Part shown: piece by piece, positions 16,154 through 25,526 of the stretch | Layout of the letters: every line of letters begins with the position of its first letter | How positions within the stretch are numbered: position 1 is the stretch's first letter | Assembly (NCBI GenBank): GCA_002715505.1 | Contig: PAZF01000014.1 | Location: 1 to 37,867, forward strand | Length of the DNA: 37,867 nt | Direction: 5' to 3' | Source of the DNA: Candidatus Pelagibacterales bacterium | Lineage (GTDB): Bacteria > Pseudomonadota > Alphaproteobacteria > TMED109 | Made by a program: the position numbers and the translations under genes | Notes under the pieces: generated by a model | What the model was told of the DNA's origin: nothing | Seen by the model: the letters and a program-made list of their open reading frames with translations, nothing else | Database searches by the model: none

Positions 16154-17191
16154 ATTTCTTATAATAACTCTAAAGTTAATGTAGCTGTAATGGGGGCATC
16201 CGGGTATACAGGTGCTGAGACTTTAAGAATATTACTTAAACATCCAAATGTCCATATTTCAGAGTTGATAGGAGAACAGTCTGCAGGAAAAAATATTCAA
16301 GAAATCTTTTCTAATTTCTACGGAAAAGAACTTCCTGTTATAAAATCTTTTGAAGACTCTAATTTATCAGATCTAGAAATTATGTTTTCTTGTACCCCCA
16401 GCGGTGTATTATCTAAAATTATAAATAAAATTCCAAAAAATATAACTCTAATAGATTTATCTTCAGACTTTAGATTTCAAGACGTAAACCTTTATAATAA
16501 TTATTATAACTTTCATGGCAACCCTTCTTTTATAAAAAACTTTGTTTATGGGCTATCTGAAATTTTTAGAAAGAAAATTAAAGGAAGTAAATTTATTTCT
16601 TGTCCAGGATGTTACCCTACTTCAGCTCTGTTACCTCTAGTTCCATTATTGGAAAATAACTTAGTACAAACCGAGGATATAATAATTGACTCTAAATCAG
16701 GTATAACTGGTGCTGGAAGAAATATGAATCTAGATTTACTTTTTTCTGAAAATTTTGGAAGCATGAAAGCATATGGAAATGGTAATCACAGACATAAACC
16801 AGAAATTGAGCACATAATAGATATAGTAACAAACAAAAAAATAAAAATCTCTTTTACTCCTCATATTATTCCAATAAACAGAGGTATTTTGAGTACTATT
16901 TATGTAAAAGGTAGTTATAAAAAAGTGCTAGAATATTTAGAAAACTATTATAAAGAGGAAAAATTTGTAAAAATAAATAAAAATGGAACTATTCCTAAAA
17001 TAAGTGACGTAGTTGGTACAAATTTATGCAGAATAGGTATTATTAATAACCAAGAAAGTGATCGGCTTACAATTATTTCAGTTATTGATAATTTAGTTAA
17101 GGGAGCATCAGGACAGGCTGTACAAAACATGAATATAATTATGAACTATCCTGAAGAGTTAGGACTTGATAATCATTCATTATCACCTTAA
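16154..17191 (+). CDS. argC: N-acetyl-gamma-glutamyl-phosphate reductase, probable ATT start
   Basis: ArgC reduces N-acetylglutamyl phosphate to the semialdehyde in arginine synthesis. Motifs are the NADP-binding GASGYTGAE, DLSSDFRF near residue 100, the active-site cysteine in SCPGCYPTS, and TGAGRN plus NHRHKPEIEH further on. The first ATG (16190) would cut off the first beta strand (KVNVAV) that precedes the glycine motif. The frame upstream begins at ATT 16154 right after a stop and 7 bases behind AAGGAG. Starting there gives 345 residues and a family-like N-terminus. If ATT is not used, the gene is 16190-17191 (333 residues). It lies 32 bases after rpsI and is probably cotranscribed with it. 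Confidence 0.9.
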   Translation: MSYNNSKVNVAVMGASGYTGAETLRILLKHPNVHISELIGEQSAGKNIQEIFSNFYGKELPVIKSFEDSNLSDLEIMFSCTPSGVLSKIINKIPKNITLIDLSSDFRFQDVNLYNNYYNFHGNPSFIKNFVYGLSEIFRKKIKGSKFISCPGCYPTSALLPLVPLLENNLVQTEDIIIDSKSGITGAGRNMNLDLLFSENFGSMKAYGNGNHRHKPEIEHIIDIVTNKKIKISFTPHIIPINRGILSTIYVKGSYKKVLEYLENYYKEEKFVKINKNGTIPKISDVVGTNLCRIGIINNQESDRLTIISVIDNLVKGASGQAVQNMNIIMNYPEELGLDNHSLSP

Positions 17192-17202
17192 TATATTAGT
17201 AA

Positions 17203-18066
17203 ATGTTAAAATACTTAGCCAATTTTATTATTTATTCCTTTTTAATTCTTTTTTTAAATAGTTGTTCAACTATTTCTGAAACCATTGATTTAGCTGGTAT
17301 AGTTGATAAAACCGAAGAAATTTTCTTTGGAAAGGATGATGAAGAGGAGAATAAAAGTGAGATAGAAAAGGTAGATCTAAATGAAGAAGAAATTTTAGAA
17401 GAAGAAATACCTAACATTACTGATATACCTACCGAAAGACCTGAGTTTTCTGATATTGAAAAAGATTTTTTTGAAGGAGAGAACGATATTAAAATAGTAG
17501 AAGAAATAGAGGAAGAAAAAGAGGAGATAGTAAAACCAACTACCAAAAAAACTAGTGAAATTACCTTAGTAGAAAAAAATATACAAGTCATTTCACAGAT
17601 ACCAGAAAATATTCGGTTTAGAGTAAGAACGTTATTATTTAATTCTGATCCACCAACCAAAAATGATGGAAAATTTATTTCTTATCAATCTAAAAAAGAA
17701 AATATTAGAGAGTATAGTGATGAAAACAAGATAGCAGTATTTTATTTTCCTAATAATGCTATCTTGCCTGATGTAAAAGCCGAAGCGGTTATAAATGAGA
17801 TAGTGAAAATTTATAATAATAATTCATTAATTTTAGTTGGCCATGCTTCTTCTTTAGGCAGTGATACCCCCGAAGGTAAGAAATTAAATATGAATTTATC
17901 ATTTGCTAGAGCTGAGTCTATTAAGAACATGCTTATAAATAAAGGCTTTATTTCTGATAATATATCAATTTTGGCAAAAGGAGACTTAGAACCCGCAATC
18001 AGCAAACCTGATGGAAAAAATATAGAAAGTGAAAACAGAAGGGTAGAAGTATTCTTATCTAAATAA
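17203..18066 (+). CDS. OmpA-family lipoprotein with acidic linker
   Basis: This 287-residue protein has three parts. An N-terminal lipoprotein signal ends in FLNSC (Cys21). A very acidic glutamate-rich region runs from about residue 45 to 115 and is probably unstructured. A C-terminal OmpA-like peptidoglycan-binding domain spans about residues 175-287, with ILVGHASSLGSD, LSFARAESIKNMLINKG and ENRRVEVFLS. It likely tethers the outer membrane to peptidoglycan. The basic or proline-rich linker usual in Pal is replaced by acidic sequence, and Pal itself is normally in a tol cluster, so I do not call it Pal. It sits between argC and an aminotransferase gene with no obvious functional link. Confidence 0.87.
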   Translation: MLKYLANFIIYSFLILFLNSCSTISETIDLAGIVDKTEEIFFGKDDEEENKSEIEKVDLNEEEILEEEIPNITDIPTERPEFSDIEKDFFEGENDIKIVEEIEEEKEEIVKPTTKKTSEITLVEKNIQVISQIPENIRFRVRTLLFNSDPPTKNDGKFISYQSKKENIREYSDENKIAVFYFPNNAILPDVKAEAVINEIVKIYNNNSLILVGHASSLGSDTPEGKKLNMNLSFARAESIKNMLINKGFISDNISILAKGDLEPAISKPDGKNIESENRRVEVFLSK

Positions 18067-18073
18067 TATATTT

Positions 18074-19252
18074 ATGAAAACTAAATTTGAAAGAGTTTCT
18101 TTGTTACCGCCATATGTGTTTTCAGAAATTAATAATCTTAAAGCCAAAGAAAGACTAAAAGGGAGAGACATAATTGACTTAGGTATGGGAAATCCTGATA
18201 ATGCAACTCCCAAACATATAGTCAATAAAATGGTAGCAACTATTAAAAATCCTAAAACACATAGGTATTCTATTTCTAGAGGCATTGAAGGTCTCAGAAA
18301 AGCTCAAAGAGATTATTATCTGAGAAGATTTAATGTAAACTTACACAAGGATAAGGAAATTGTGGTTACATTAGGATCAAAGGAAGGATTAGCAAATTTA
18401 GCTTCTGCAATTACTTCTAAAGGTGATTTGGTTTTAGTTCCAAATCCAAGTTACCCAATACATCCTTATGGTTTTTTAATAGCAGGTGCTAATGTAAAAA
18501 GCATAAGAATGGACAGTCATGAAAATTTTTTAAATAATTTGTCAAAAAAATTAAATTTATACAAAAATAAGATAAAGGCAATAATAATTAATTATCCTAA
18601 TAATCCTACAACAAATGTTGTTAGCTTAGATTTTTATAAGGAATTGGTTGATATTTGTTATAAAAATGAAGTTTGGATTTTATCAGATTTAGCATATGCA
18701 GAAATTTACTTTGATATTCCCCCTCCTCCTTCAATATTACAAATTAAAAAAGCTAAAAATATTGCTGTTGAATTCACGTCTATGAGCAAGACTTTTAGTA
18801 TGCCAGGGTGGAGAATAGGATTTGCATGTGGAAATCGTATTCTAATTTCTGCACTATCTAGAATAAAATCATATCTAGACTATGGAGCTTTTACTCCTAT
18901 ACAAGTAGCAGCAACTGCAGCACTAAATGGGCCACAGGACTGCATAAAAGAAATTAGAGATATTTATAAAAAAAGAAGAGATGTTTTGGTAACCAGTTTT
19001 AAAAGAGCAGGGTGGAGCGTTTCTCCTCCTGAAGCAACCATGTTTGCCTGGGCAAAAATTCCAGAAAAATTTTCAAATAAAGGAAGTTTATATTTTTCAA
19101 AAATTCTTCTTAAAAAAGCAGGATTAGCTGTTTCGCCTGGAATTGGTTTTGGAAAATATGGAGACAAACATGTTAGAATTAGTTTAGTAGAAAATGAGCA
19201 TAGAATAAGACAAGCTGCAAGAAATATTAAAAATAGTTTAAAGCTTTTGTAA
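18074..19252 (+). CDS. Class I/II aminotransferase, AlaC-like (possible alanine or diaminopimelate transaminase)
   Basis: This is a 392-residue fold-type I PLP aminotransferase. DLGMGNPDNATP near residue 36, YSISRGIEGLR, NPSYPIHPYG, INYPNNPTTNVV (the NPT motif), SDLAYAEIYFD and the PLP-lysine region TSMSKTFSMPGWRIGF are all visible. The LSKTFS-MPGWRIG sequence and the position directly before hom match the alphaproteobacterial enzymes annotated as alanine transaminase AlaC or LL-diaminopimelate aminotransferase-like. The amino donor and acceptor cannot be decided from sequence alone. It is spaced 2 bases from hom and is probably cotranscribed. Confidence 0.88.
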   Translation: MKTKFERVSLLPPYVFSEINNLKAKERLKGRDIIDLGMGNPDNATPKHIVNKMVATIKNPKTHRYSISRGIEGLRKAQRDYYLRRFNVNLHKDKEIVVTLGSKEGLANLASAITSKGDLVLVPNPSYPIHPYGFLIAGANVKSIRMDSHENFLNNLSKKLNLYKNKIKAIIINYPNNPTTNVVSLDFYKELVDICYKNEVWILSDLAYAEIYFDIPPPPSILQIKKAKNIAVEFTSMSKTFSMPGWRIGFACGNRILISALSRIKSYLDYGAFTPIQVAATAALNGPQDCIKEIRDIYKKRRDVLVTSFKRAGWSVSPPEATMFAWAKIPEKFSNKGSLYFSKILLKKAGLAVSPGIGFGKYGDKHVRISLVENEHRIRQAARNIKNSLKLL

Positions 19253-19254
19253 TC

Positions 19255-20550
19255 ATGAGTATTAGAAAAATAAATGTTGGAATAGTAGGACTAGGAACTG
19301 TAGGTTCAGGTTTAATAGAAATTATTGAAAAAAAAAAAAATACCTTCAAAAAACTATATAATTTAAATTTAGCAATTGTTGGTGTGTCTGCTAAGAGAAA
19401 AACAAAAAAAAGATCTTTTAATATTAAAAATTATATCTGGTATCAAGATCCTTTAAAAATGTTAAATAACCCAGAGATAGATGTAATTGTGGAGCTAATT
19501 GGAGGCAGTGATGGACTTGCACTTGAATTAGCTGAGAAAAGCTTACGAAAAGGAAAGTCTTTTGTAACAGCAAATAAAGCTTTAGTTGCTAAACATGGTG
19601 TGAAAATATTTGAATTATCAAATAGGTACAATTCTAGATTTAGCTTTGAAGCCTCAGTAGGGGGAGGTATTCCAATTATTAGACTCACACAAAACAGTAT
19701 GATAGTAGGAAAGATAAAAAATATTTATGGTATCTTAAATGGAACCTGTAACTATATTTTGTCTAAAATGCGAGAAGATAATTTACCTTTTAAAAAAGCA
19801 TTAAAAAATGCGCAGAACTTAGGTTTTGCAGAGTCAGATCCTCATGATGACATAAGCGGAAATGACACTGCATATAAATTAGCTATTTTGTCTAAGCTTG
19901 TATTTGGCTTTAGTAATAAAATTTCCGATATTTTTGTCGAGGGTATTACAAATATTGAGGAAATTGATATTAAAATGGCAAGTAAATTAGGATATAGGAT
20001 TGTCTTACTAGGAATATCTAACTTAAATAATAATAAAGTTATGCAGAGAGTACATCCAAGTCTAGTACCGAATAATTCTATGATAGCAAAAGTTAATAAT
20101 GAGCTTAATACTATTGTTGTGGATGATGAGTTTACTGATAAAATTATGATTGTAGGAAAAGGTGCAGGTAAAATGCCAACAGCTGCCTCAGTTATGTCTG
20201 ATATTTTGAATATAGTAGATGAAAATAAGAAAAAGGTATTTTCTTCAAAAGCAAATAAAAGTCATAAATTAATTTCGCAAAATATTGATAAAAGAGAAGG
20301 AAAGTTTTATATAAGGATGGGAGTTGATGATAAGCCTGGCGTTCTGGCAGATATTACGCTTTTTTTTAAAAAACAAAAAATATCTATCAAAAGCATGTTT
20401 CAATTAGATAATAAAATTAAAAATATAGTTCCACTAGTTTTTGTAACGCACAAAGTTACAGAAAAGAAGATAAAGCTAGTTTTAAAAAGAATATCAATTC
20501 TTGATATAATTAAAACCAAAATTACTTTGATAAGAATAGAGGATATGTAA
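19255..20550 (+). CDS. hom: Homoserine dehydrogenase
   Basis: Hom reduces aspartate semialdehyde to homoserine, the branch point to threonine and methionine. The N-terminal NAD(P) domain begins with VGIVGLGTVGSGLIEII, the catalytic domain has TANKALVAKHG, GGGIPIIRL, GILNGTCNYILSKM and AESDPHDDISGNDTAYKLAIL, and an ACT domain occupies about residues 350-431 (MGVDDKPGVLADITLFF). The ACT domain implies feedback control, usually by threonine. At 431 residues it has normal length. Its product, after acetylation, is the substrate of the MetY encoded at 12572-13861. Confidence 0.96.
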   Translation: MSIRKINVGIVGLGTVGSGLIEIIEKKKNTFKKLYNLNLAIVGVSAKRKTKKRSFNIKNYIWYQDPLKMLNNPEIDVIVELIGGSDGLALELAEKSLRKGKSFVTANKALVAKHGVKIFELSNRYNSRFSFEASVGGGIPIIRLTQNSMIVGKIKNIYGILNGTCNYILSKMREDNLPFKKALKNAQNLGFAESDPHDDISGNDTAYKLAILSKLVFGFSNKISDIFVEGITNIEEIDIKMASKLGYRIVLLGISNLNNNKVMQRVHPSLVPNNSMIAKVNNELNTIVVDDEFTDKIMIVGKGAGKMPTAASVMSDILNIVDENKKKVFSSKANKSHKLISQNIDKREGKFYIRMGVDDKPGVLADITLFFKKQKISIKSMFQLDNKIKNIVPLVFVTHKVTEKKIKLVLKRISILDIIKTKITLIRIEDM

Positions 20551-20551
20551 A

Positions 20552-21526
20552 ATGAAAAGAAATTTCGAAATTTATGAAAGAAATTTAGCGCTAGAAGCAG
20601 TAAGAGTTACTGAAGCAGCAGCTCTTTCTGCAAGCATGTGGATAGGGTTAGGGGATGAGAAAGCAGCTGATGCAGCGGCTGTAAAAGCAATGAGAAATTC
20701 ATTAAATCAACTAGATATCATAGGCGAAGTAGTCATTGGAGAAGGTGAAAGAGATAAAGCACCTATGCTTTATATAGGAGAAAAAGTAGGAAGTAAACTA
20801 GGCGGGCCAGAGATAGACATAGCATTAGATCCTTTAGAGGGAACAACAATTTGTGCAACTGGAGGACAAAATGCTCTTACTGTAATAGCATTTGCAAAAA
20901 AAGGATGCTTTTTAAATGCGCCTGATGTTTATATGGAAAAGATTGCTATAGGAGGAAATTTACCAAGTGATTTAGTTTCTTTAGATGAAAAGCCTATAGT
21001 TAACTTGAAGAATTTAGCTAAGGCAAAAAAGAAAGATATTAGAGAGCTAGTCGTATGCATTCTAAACAGAGAGAGGCATTATGAATTGATTAAAAATTGC
21101 AGAGACGCAGGAGCAAGAATAATGCTAATATCAGATGGAGATGTATCTGGAGTTATTGCAACTTCAGAGGAAGAGTCGGGTGTAGATATATATATGGGTA
21201 CAGGTGGTTCCCCAGAAGGAGTTCTTGCTGCTGCAGCGTTAAGATGTATTGGAGGCCAAATGCAAACTAGGATGACTTTTAGAAATGAAGAAGAAATATC
21301 TAGAGCTAGAAAGGTTGGTGTTAAAAATCTAGATAAAATTTATAATCTCAATGAATTAGCTGCCGGTGATGTAATGTTCGCTGCTACTGGAGTAACTGAT
21401 GGTAATATGCTTAGAGGAGTAAAAAATAAAGAAAGATTAGCTTATACTGAGTCAATAGTAATGAGATCTTCAACACAGACAGTGAGGAAAATAAAAGCAA
21501 AACATAGTATAAAAAATAAATTATAA
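20552..21526 (+). CDS. glpX: Fructose-1,6-bisphosphatase class II
   Basis: GlpX hydrolyses fructose 1,6-bisphosphate in gluconeogenesis. The 324-residue sequence shows the metal-binding GEGERDKAPML near residue 66, DPLEGTTICATGG near residue 92, LISDGDVSG near residue 191 and GTGGSPEGVLAAAALRC near residue 216, all typical of class II. Some class II enzymes also act on sedoheptulose bisphosphate. It follows hom by 1 base; the hom-glpX-recJ order is a common alphaproteobacterial arrangement. Confidence 0.96.
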   Translation: MKRNFEIYERNLALEAVRVTEAAALSASMWIGLGDEKAADAAAVKAMRNSLNQLDIIGEVVIGEGERDKAPMLYIGEKVGSKLGGPEIDIALDPLEGTTICATGGQNALTVIAFAKKGCFLNAPDVYMEKIAIGGNLPSDLVSLDEKPIVNLKNLAKAKKKDIRELVVCILNRERHYELIKNCRDAGARIMLISDGDVSGVIATSEEESGVDIYMGTGGSPEGVLAAAALRCIGGQMQTRMTFRNEEEISRARKVGVKNLDKIYNLNELAAGDVMFAATGVTDGNMLRGVKNKERLAYTESIVMRSSTQTVRKIKAKHSIKNKL

Positions 21527-21528
21527 AT

Positions 21529-23310
21529 ATGCAAAAAGTAATTTACAAAAGAAGTAATTTATCCGCAAGTGGACTAATATGGAAGCATAAAAAAAATCTA
21601 AGTGAAAATTATAAAATATTAGAAAAAAGTTACTTTTTATCCAATATTGTAAAAAATCTTCTGTTAAAGAGAGATTTATTTTCAATGGAAATCAGCGATT
21701 ACCTAAATCCTTCATTGAGAAGACTTACGCCTGATCCTTCAATTTTACACGATATGGAAAAAGCGGTAAACGAATTTTACAAAGCAATAGTAAAGAAAGA
21801 AAAAATAGGAATATTGGGAGACTATGATGTTGATGGAGCTACTTCGTCTGCATTGATTTTTAATTATTTAAAGGAATTAAAAATAAATTATTTAGATGTA
21901 TTTATTCCTGACAGAGAAAAAGATGGTTATGGTATAAGTGAAAACGCTGTAAAGTTTTTTTCTAAAAAAAAAACTAAACTAATTTTATGTTTAGATTGCG
22001 GTACCAACGATATAAATAATATAAAAAAAGCAGAAGATTTAGGAATAAAGGTAATAATTATTGATCATCATGAGCAAAAGACTCAAAATAAATCTTTAGC
22101 TCTAATTAATCCTAAAAAAAGTAAGGATAAAAGCGGTTTAGATTATTTAGCTACAGTGGGTTTAAGTTTTTTATTTATTATAGCTTTAAATAGGAGTCTT
22201 AAGAAAAACTTTTATTTTAATGAAAGTCTAATTGAGCCAAAGTTAAAAAAATATTTAGACTTAGTGGCTCTAGGAACAATTTGTGACTTAGTTCCTTTAA
22301 AAAAAGTAAATAGACTATTTGTAAAAAAAGGTATTTTAGAATTAAATAAAAAAAAAAATAAAGGTATTGTAGCCCTTACTGAAAAACTAAATATAGATAA
22401 GACAATTGATGTTTCTGATATTGGGTTTTATTTAGGACCATGCATAAATGCGCCAGGGAGAATAGGTGACTCTTCATTAGGATTTAAAATTCTTTCATCA
22501 GAAGATGAGAGTACTTCTTCAGAATTGGCAAACATATTATTGAAAAATAATAAAGAAAGAAAGACTTTAGAAGATATTGTATGTGAACAAGCAAAAAAAA
22601 AATTTTTGATAACAAAAAAAAATAATAATAAAATTAAACACCCAAACTTTATTCTTGTTCATGATCAAAACTGGCATCCTGGAATTATTGGGATTATTGC
22701 TAGTAGGTTAACTAAGGAATATAATTTGCCAAGTATAGTTATTAGTTTAAAAGAAAGTAATTCTAAGGGATCAATTAGAAGTATTATAGGAGTAAATGCT
22801 TCAGATATTATAGAGTTTCTTAAAGAAAAAAACTGTATTATAAATGGGGGAGGACACAAAATGGCAGGAGGTTTTTCACTGAAAAAAGCAAACTTAAGTA
22901 AGATAAAAAGTATGTTGGAGTCCTACTTCTCAAGAGTAACTATAAAAAATCAGAACTTTTTAGAAATAGATACTACACTGGATCTACAGTCTATTAATAC
23001 TTCATTAATTGAAAAGATTAAAGATATTGGGCCTTTTGGGAATAATAATGAAGAGCCTATAATTGTACTTAATAACTTAAAACCTACTTTTATAAAAAGG
23101 GTAGGGAAATTTAAAAATCATGTTTTTTGTGTTTTAGAAGATATTTATGGAAAAACTATAAATGCAATTGCATTTAACCATGCCACTACTGCTATTGGAA
23201 GAGCTATATTAAGAGAGAATATAATAAACGTAGCAGGAAAGTTAGAGATAAATAAATATGAAAAAAAAAACAACACTCAATTTATTATAGAAGATATTTT
23301 AATTTTATAG
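21529..23310 (+). CDS. recJ: Single-stranded-DNA-specific 5'-3' exonuclease RecJ
   Basis: RecJ degrades single-stranded DNA in recombinational and mismatch repair. DHH-family motifs appear in order: GDYDVDGATSSAL near residue 98, CLDCGTND, IIDHHEQ near residue 180 and LGTICDLVPL near residue 245. The DHHA1 domain has NGGGHKMAGGFSL near residue 438, and the OB-like C-terminal part has DIGPFGNNNEEPI. The length of 593 residues matches the family. The gene starts 2 bases after glpX and ends 12 bases before galU. Confidence 0.96.
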   Translation: MQKVIYKRSNLSASGLIWKHKKNLSENYKILEKSYFLSNIVKNLLLKRDLFSMEISDYLNPSLRRLTPDPSILHDMEKAVNEFYKAIVKKEKIGILGDYDVDGATSSALIFNYLKELKINYLDVFIPDREKDGYGISENAVKFFSKKKTKLILCLDCGTNDINNIKKAEDLGIKVIIIDHHEQKTQNKSLALINPKKSKDKSGLDYLATVGLSFLFIIALNRSLKKNFYFNESLIEPKLKKYLDLVALGTICDLVPLKKVNRLFVKKGILELNKKKNKGIVALTEKLNIDKTIDVSDIGFYLGPCINAPGRIGDSSLGFKILSSEDESTSSELANILLKNNKERKTLEDIVCEQAKKKFLITKKNNNKIKHPNFILVHDQNWHPGIIGIIASRLTKEYNLPSIVISLKESNSKGSIRSIIGVNASDIIEFLKEKNCIINGGGHKMAGGFSLKKANLSKIKSMLESYFSRVTIKNQNFLEIDTTLDLQSINTSLIEKIKDIGPFGNNNEEPIIVLNNLKPTFIKRVGKFKNHVFCVLEDIYGKTINAIAFNHATTAIGRAILRENIINVAGKLEINKYEKKNNTQFIIEDILIL

Positions 23311-23322
23311 CATATTAATTTT

Positions 23323-24195
23323 ATGAGTATCAAAACTGTAGTAATACCTGTGGCCGGAATGGGAACTAGGTTTTTGCCAGCAACTAAGGCTGTCTCAAAA
23401 GAAATGCTTCCTCTATTAGATAAGCCTTTATTGCATTATGCAATTGAAGAAGCAAAATCTGCTGGGATCACTTCGTTTATATTTGTTACAAATTTAAATA
23501 ATAAATTTCCTTCTCTATATTTATCAAAAAATAAGATACTAGAAAGTCATTTAAGGGAAAAAAATAAACTTAAAACTTTAAAAATGATCAGAGATATAAC
23601 GTTAAAAGAAAAAAATATCCGATTAGTCTACCAAAAAAAACCATTAGGATTAGGAGATGCAATTCATAGAACTAAAAAATATGTAGGAAAAGATGATTTT
23701 GCAGTATTACTTCCAGATGATTTAATATTAGGACGTAATTGCTTAAAAGAATTAATAAGTGTTTATAATAAAAAGAATTCAAATGTAATAGGAGTTATGT
23801 CTGTTGATAAAAAGGAAGTAAATAAATATGGAATTGTTAAAGGAAGTATAGCTAATGGCAGAACTTCTAAAATTAATGAACTAGTAGAAAAACCAAAAAT
23901 TAAAGATGCTCCTTCAAGATTGGCGGTAGTAGGTAGATATATATTAAAAAATAATATCTTTAAATATCTTAGAAAAATCAGTAAAGGAGCAGAAAACGAA
24001 ATTCAGCTCACAGATGCTATATCTTTGAGTGCTATTAATGAAAATGTATTTTCTTATGAATTTTCGGGAACAAGATATGACTGTGGAAGCAAATTAGGAT
24101 TTATCAAAGCACAGTTGGCATGTGCAATGCTAGATAATAGTATTAGAAAGTCTTTTAAAAAAGAATTAGAAAAAATTTTAAGAAGGAATTATTAA
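23323..24195 (+). CDS. galU: UTP--glucose-1-phosphate uridylyltransferase
   Basis: GalU makes UDP-glucose. The nucleotide-binding signature AGMGTRFLPATKAVSKEMLP is at residues 11-30, followed by QKKPLGLGDAIH and LLPDDLILG near residue 130. The C-terminal GAENEIQLTDAI and GTRYDCGSKLGF regions are also present. Length is 290 residues. Its stop overlaps the start of ugd by one base (TAATG), so product and consumer of UDP-glucose are coupled. Confidence 0.96.
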   Translation: MSIKTVVIPVAGMGTRFLPATKAVSKEMLPLLDKPLLHYAIEEAKSAGITSFIFVTNLNNKFPSLYLSKNKILESHLREKNKLKTLKMIRDITLKEKNIRLVYQKKPLGLGDAIHRTKKYVGKDDFAVLLPDDLILGRNCLKELISVYNKKNSNVIGVMSVDKKEVNKYGIVKGSIANGRTSKINELVEKPKIKDAPSRLAVVGRYILKNNIFKYLRKISKGAENEIQLTDAISLSAINENVFSYEFSGTRYDCGSKLGFIKAQLACAMLDNSIRKSFKKELEKILRRNY

Positions 24196-25526
24196 TGAAA
24201 ATATCAGTCATTGGAAGTGGATATGTAGGTTTAGTTACAGGAGCATGTCTTTCGGAGTTTGGATACAAAGTGGTATGTATTGATAAAAATAAAAAAAAAA
24301 TTGAATTACTAAAAAAAAATATAATACCTATTTATGAACCTGGTTTGTCAGATTTAGTAAAAAAAAATACTAAGGCAAAATATCTTTCTTTTAGTGATAA
24401 TTTAAAACATATAAAAGGTTCTAAGATAATATTTATTGCAGTCGGAACTCCTTCCGCTAGAAGAGGAGATGGTGAGGCCGATTTAAAGTATGTCTTTGAA
24501 GTTTGCAAGGAACTGGCAAAGGTCTTAAACAAAAAGGATAAACCAATAATAGTTACTAAATCAACTGTACCAATAGGAACAGGTAAAAAAATAATAAATT
24601 TATTTAAAAAATTTTGCCCCTCATTACAATATGAAATCGATTATAATGTAGCTTCTAATCCAGAGTTTCTAAGAGAGGGTTCTGCGATAGAAGATTTTCT
24701 AAGACCTGATAGAGTAATTTGTGGAGTAAATAATCAGGTTTCTTTAAGTTGTTTAAAAGAATTATATAGGCCCCTTAATTTAAGAGAAGCTCCTGTTCTT
24801 TTTACAGATATTGAAAGTGCTGAGTTAATTAAATATGCTTCTAATGCATTTTTGGCACTTAAAATATCATTCATTAATGAGATGGCTGATTTATGTGAGA
24901 AGGTAGGAGGAAATGTTCAGATGGTAGCAAAGGGAATGGGTTTAGATAATAGAATAGGATCTAAGTTTTTACATCCGGGTCCTGGTTTTGGAGGCAGTTG
25001 TTTTCCCAAAGATACAAGAGCTTTGTATGCTTCTTTTAAAAAAAATAATGTAGAGTCCACTCTAATTAAATCGGTAATAGAATTTAATGAAAGAAGAAAA
25101 CTTAACATGGTTAAAAAAATTATTAATATTTTAGGTAAGCCTTATAAAAACAAAAAGATCACTATTTTAGGAGTCACTTTTAAGCCTAATACAGATGATT
25201 TAAGAGAATCTCCAAGTTTAGTTATAATTCCAAAATTAAAAAAACTAGGCATAAAAATTTATGCTCACGATCCCTCTTATAATACAACATTTTCAAGTAT
25301 AAAAGAGTTTAAAGGAGTAATGTGGAAGAAAAACACTTTTGATGCAGTTAAAGGTTCAGATATGATAGTAATTCATACTGAGTGGAACGAATATAGAGGA
25401 ATGGATTTGTCTAAAATAAAAAAACTACTTAAAAGTCCAGTGATACTTGATTTAAGGAATATTTTTAATAAGAATGAATTAAATGAAATGGGTTATTTGT
25501 ACTACAATATAGGCTCAAAAAAATGA
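24195..25526 (+). CDS. ugd: UDP-glucose 6-dehydrogenase
   Basis: The enzyme oxidises UDP-glucose twice to UDP-glucuronate for surface polysaccharide. The N-terminal Rossmann motif GSGYVGLVTGACLSEFG, the ASNPEFLREGSAIEDF segment near residue 154, the catalytic-cysteine motif GFGGSCFPKDTRALY near residue 260 and the C-terminal UDP-binding ITILGVTFKPNTDDLRESPS region are present. It has 443 residues. It lies in a galU-ugd-phosphomannomutase block (4-base overlap with the next gene), pointing to an exopolysaccharide or lipopolysaccharide sugar-nucleotide supply. Confidence 0.96.
   Translation: MKISVIGSGYVGLVTGACLSEFGYKVVCIDKNKKKIELLKKNIIPIYEPGLSDLVKKNTKAKYLSFSDNLKHIKGSKIIFIAVGTPSARRGDGEADLKYVFEVCKELAKVLNKKDKPIIVTKSTVPIGTGKKIINLFKKFCPSLQYEIDYNVASNPEFLREGSAIEDFLRPDRVICGVNNQVSLSCLKELYRPLNLREAPVLFTDIESAELIKYASNAFLALKISFINEMADLCEKVGGNVQMVAKGMGLDNRIGSKFLHPGPGFGGSCFPKDTRALYASFKKNNVESTLIKSVIEFNERRKLNMVKKIINILGKPYKNKKITILGVTFKPNTDDLRESPSLVIIPKLKKLGIKIYAHDPSYNTTFSSIKEFKGVMWKKNTFDAVKGSDMIVIHTEWNEYRGMDLSKIKKLLKSPVILDLRNIFNKNELNEMGYLYYNIGSKK

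Noticed and set aside
22345-22365. A-rich runs in recJ and elsewhere as possible frameshift sites
   Set aside because: The reading frames stay intact across them and the proteins keep all family motifs. The runs reflect lysine-rich coding in AT-rich DNA.
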